Position numbers and translations under genes: made by a program. A DNA stretch of 5,366 nucleotides from CAYPOY01 sp964412395 (GTDB lineage: Bacteria > Chloroflexota > Anaerolineae > B4-G1), in contig CAYPOY010000348.1 of assembly GCA_964412395.1 (NCBI GenBank), positions 1 to 5,366 on the forward strand, given 5' to 3'. The notes below the pieces were generated by a model, which made no database searches, was not told the DNA's origin, and saw nothing but the letters and a program-made list of their open reading frames with translations. Each line of letters starts with the position of its first letter. Within the stretch, counting starts at the first letter, position 1. Below, piece after piece: positions 4,712 to 5,366 of this stretch.

Positions 4712-5366
4712 TTGAGCGAACCATACTACGACATCATCCACCCCCACGGTGGCGTGCTGGTAGACCGTGTCATGCGCGGTGAGGTACGGGAGGCGGTACG
4801 AGAGCGGGCCGAACAGATGATCAAGATTCCGCTGGGCCAGATGGGCCTCTCCGACCTGGAATTGATCGCCACCGGTGCCTTCAGCCCTCTCACCGGCTTT
4901 ATGCGCAAGGCCGACTACGACCGCTGCGTCGGGGAGATGCGCCTGGTCAACGGCCTGGTTTGGTCCATCCCCGTCACCCTGGCCGTAGAGAATGACCTGG
5001 CCAACCGCATCCAGGAGGGACAGGAAGTGGCCCTCTGTGAGGGAGAGCGGGTACTGGCAGTGATGGAGGTGGCAGAGAAGTATCTTTATGATCGGGAGGC
5101 CAAGGAGCGGGAAGCTCGCGAGGTCTACCGAACCACCGAGAAGGCCCACCCCGGCGTGGCCCGGCTCTACCGGCGGGGTGAGGTGCTCCTGGGCGGCGAC
5201 ATCTGGCTGGTGGATTGGCCCAGCGCTTTCAAGACCGAGTTCCCAGAACTGCGGCACACCCCCGCCCAGACCCGGCGTATGTTCGCCCGGCGGGGCTGGC
5301 GGTCCGTCGTGGGCTTCCAGACCCGCAACCCCATCCACCGCGCCCACGAGTACATCCAGAAGACGG
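4712..5366 (+). CDS. sat: Sulfate adenylyltransferase (ATP sulfurylase), 5' part
   Basis: The first 218 codons are present; the gene runs off the window (single-domain Sat is about 380-400 residues). The enzyme makes adenosine 5'-phosphosulfate and pyrophosphate from ATP and sulfate, the first step of sulfate activation in assimilation or in dissimilatory sulfur metabolism. The N-terminal PUA-like domain (about 1-160) has HPHGGVLVDR (10-19) and GAFSPLTGFM (55-64). The catalytic domain begins after about 165 and shows QTRNPIHRAHEY (203-214), the ATP/sulfate-binding QxRNPxHxxH signature with the two catalytic His. The start is TTG, supported by the ribosome site 7 bases upstream and by SEPYYDIIHPHGG matching the family N-terminus. 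It has its own promoter. The window does not show whether cysC, aprAB or other sulfur genes follow, so the pathway is undecided. Confidence 0.96.
   Translation, partial: MSEPYYDIIHPHGGVLVDRVMRGEVREAVRERAEQMIKIPLGQMGLSDLELIATGAFSPLTGFMRKADYDRCVGEMRLVNGLVWSIPVTLAVENDLANRIQEGQEVALCEGERVLAVMEVAEKYLYDREAKEREAREVYRTTEKAHPGVARLYRRGEVLLGGDIWLVDWPSAFKTEFPELRHTPAQTRRMFARRGWRSVVGFQTRNPIHRAHEYIQKT

Noticed and set aside
4509..4715. 68-codon gene between the second DRTGG gene and sat
   Set aside because: No ribosome site or recognisable motif, and it runs across the sat promoter and dyad.
4577..5347. 256-codon minus-strand open frame opposite sat
   Set aside because: It is antisense to a strongly conserved enzyme sequence and has no recognisable domain.

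Overview
The window is a GC-rich bacterial chromosome segment in which every confidently identified gene is on the + strand. It starts inside a gene and ends inside another. The gene content suggests an anaerobic or thermophilic bacterium, possibly Chloroflexota. The clues are the split acyl-CoA carboxylase operon, an ATTCG-rich intergenic palindrome of a kind I associate with Chloroflexota genomes, and the regulatory cassette. No marker gene is present, so the phylum is an inference.

Layout. (1) Positions 2-2659 hold a three-gene biotin-dependent acyl-CoA carboxylase operon: the C-terminal third of a PccB-type carboxyltransferase, biotin carboxylase (accC) and a biotin carboxyl carrier protein whose ATG overlaps the accC stop. 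A 131-base gap between the first two genes is mostly one long imperfect palindrome built on three tandem 15-bp repeats. (2) Positions 2660-2807 hold a minus-strand transposase-like remnant of about 27 codons, then a well-formed extended -10 promoter. (3) Positions 2808-4500 hold a compact three-gene cassette: a DRTGG-fold protein, a CBS-CBS protein fused to an anti-sigma-factor-like histidine-kinase-type ATPase, and a second DRTGG-fold protein. The genes are 2 bases apart and then overlap by ATGA. (4) Positions 4501-4711 are intergenic, with hairpins, a near-consensus sigma70-type promoter and a perfect 8-bp dyad at the predicted transcription start. (5) From 4712 to the window end is the N-terminal part of ATP sulfurylase (sat), which begins with TTG.

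How they work together. The carboxylase subunits act as one enzyme: AccC carboxylates biotin on the carrier protein, and the carboxyltransferase passes the carboxyl group to an acyl-CoA. The DRTGG / CBS-ATPase / DRTGG cassette is the least understood part and the best candidate for an under-described system. Its ATPase closely resembles proteins I remember from the regulatory genes beside [FeFe]-hydrogenase operons of clostridia and Thermotogae, but here no hydrogenase gene is visible and the ATPase carries an N-terminal CBS pair. It has its own promoter, and sat downstream has another, so the cassette appears to be an independent unit that may sense adenine nucleotides.
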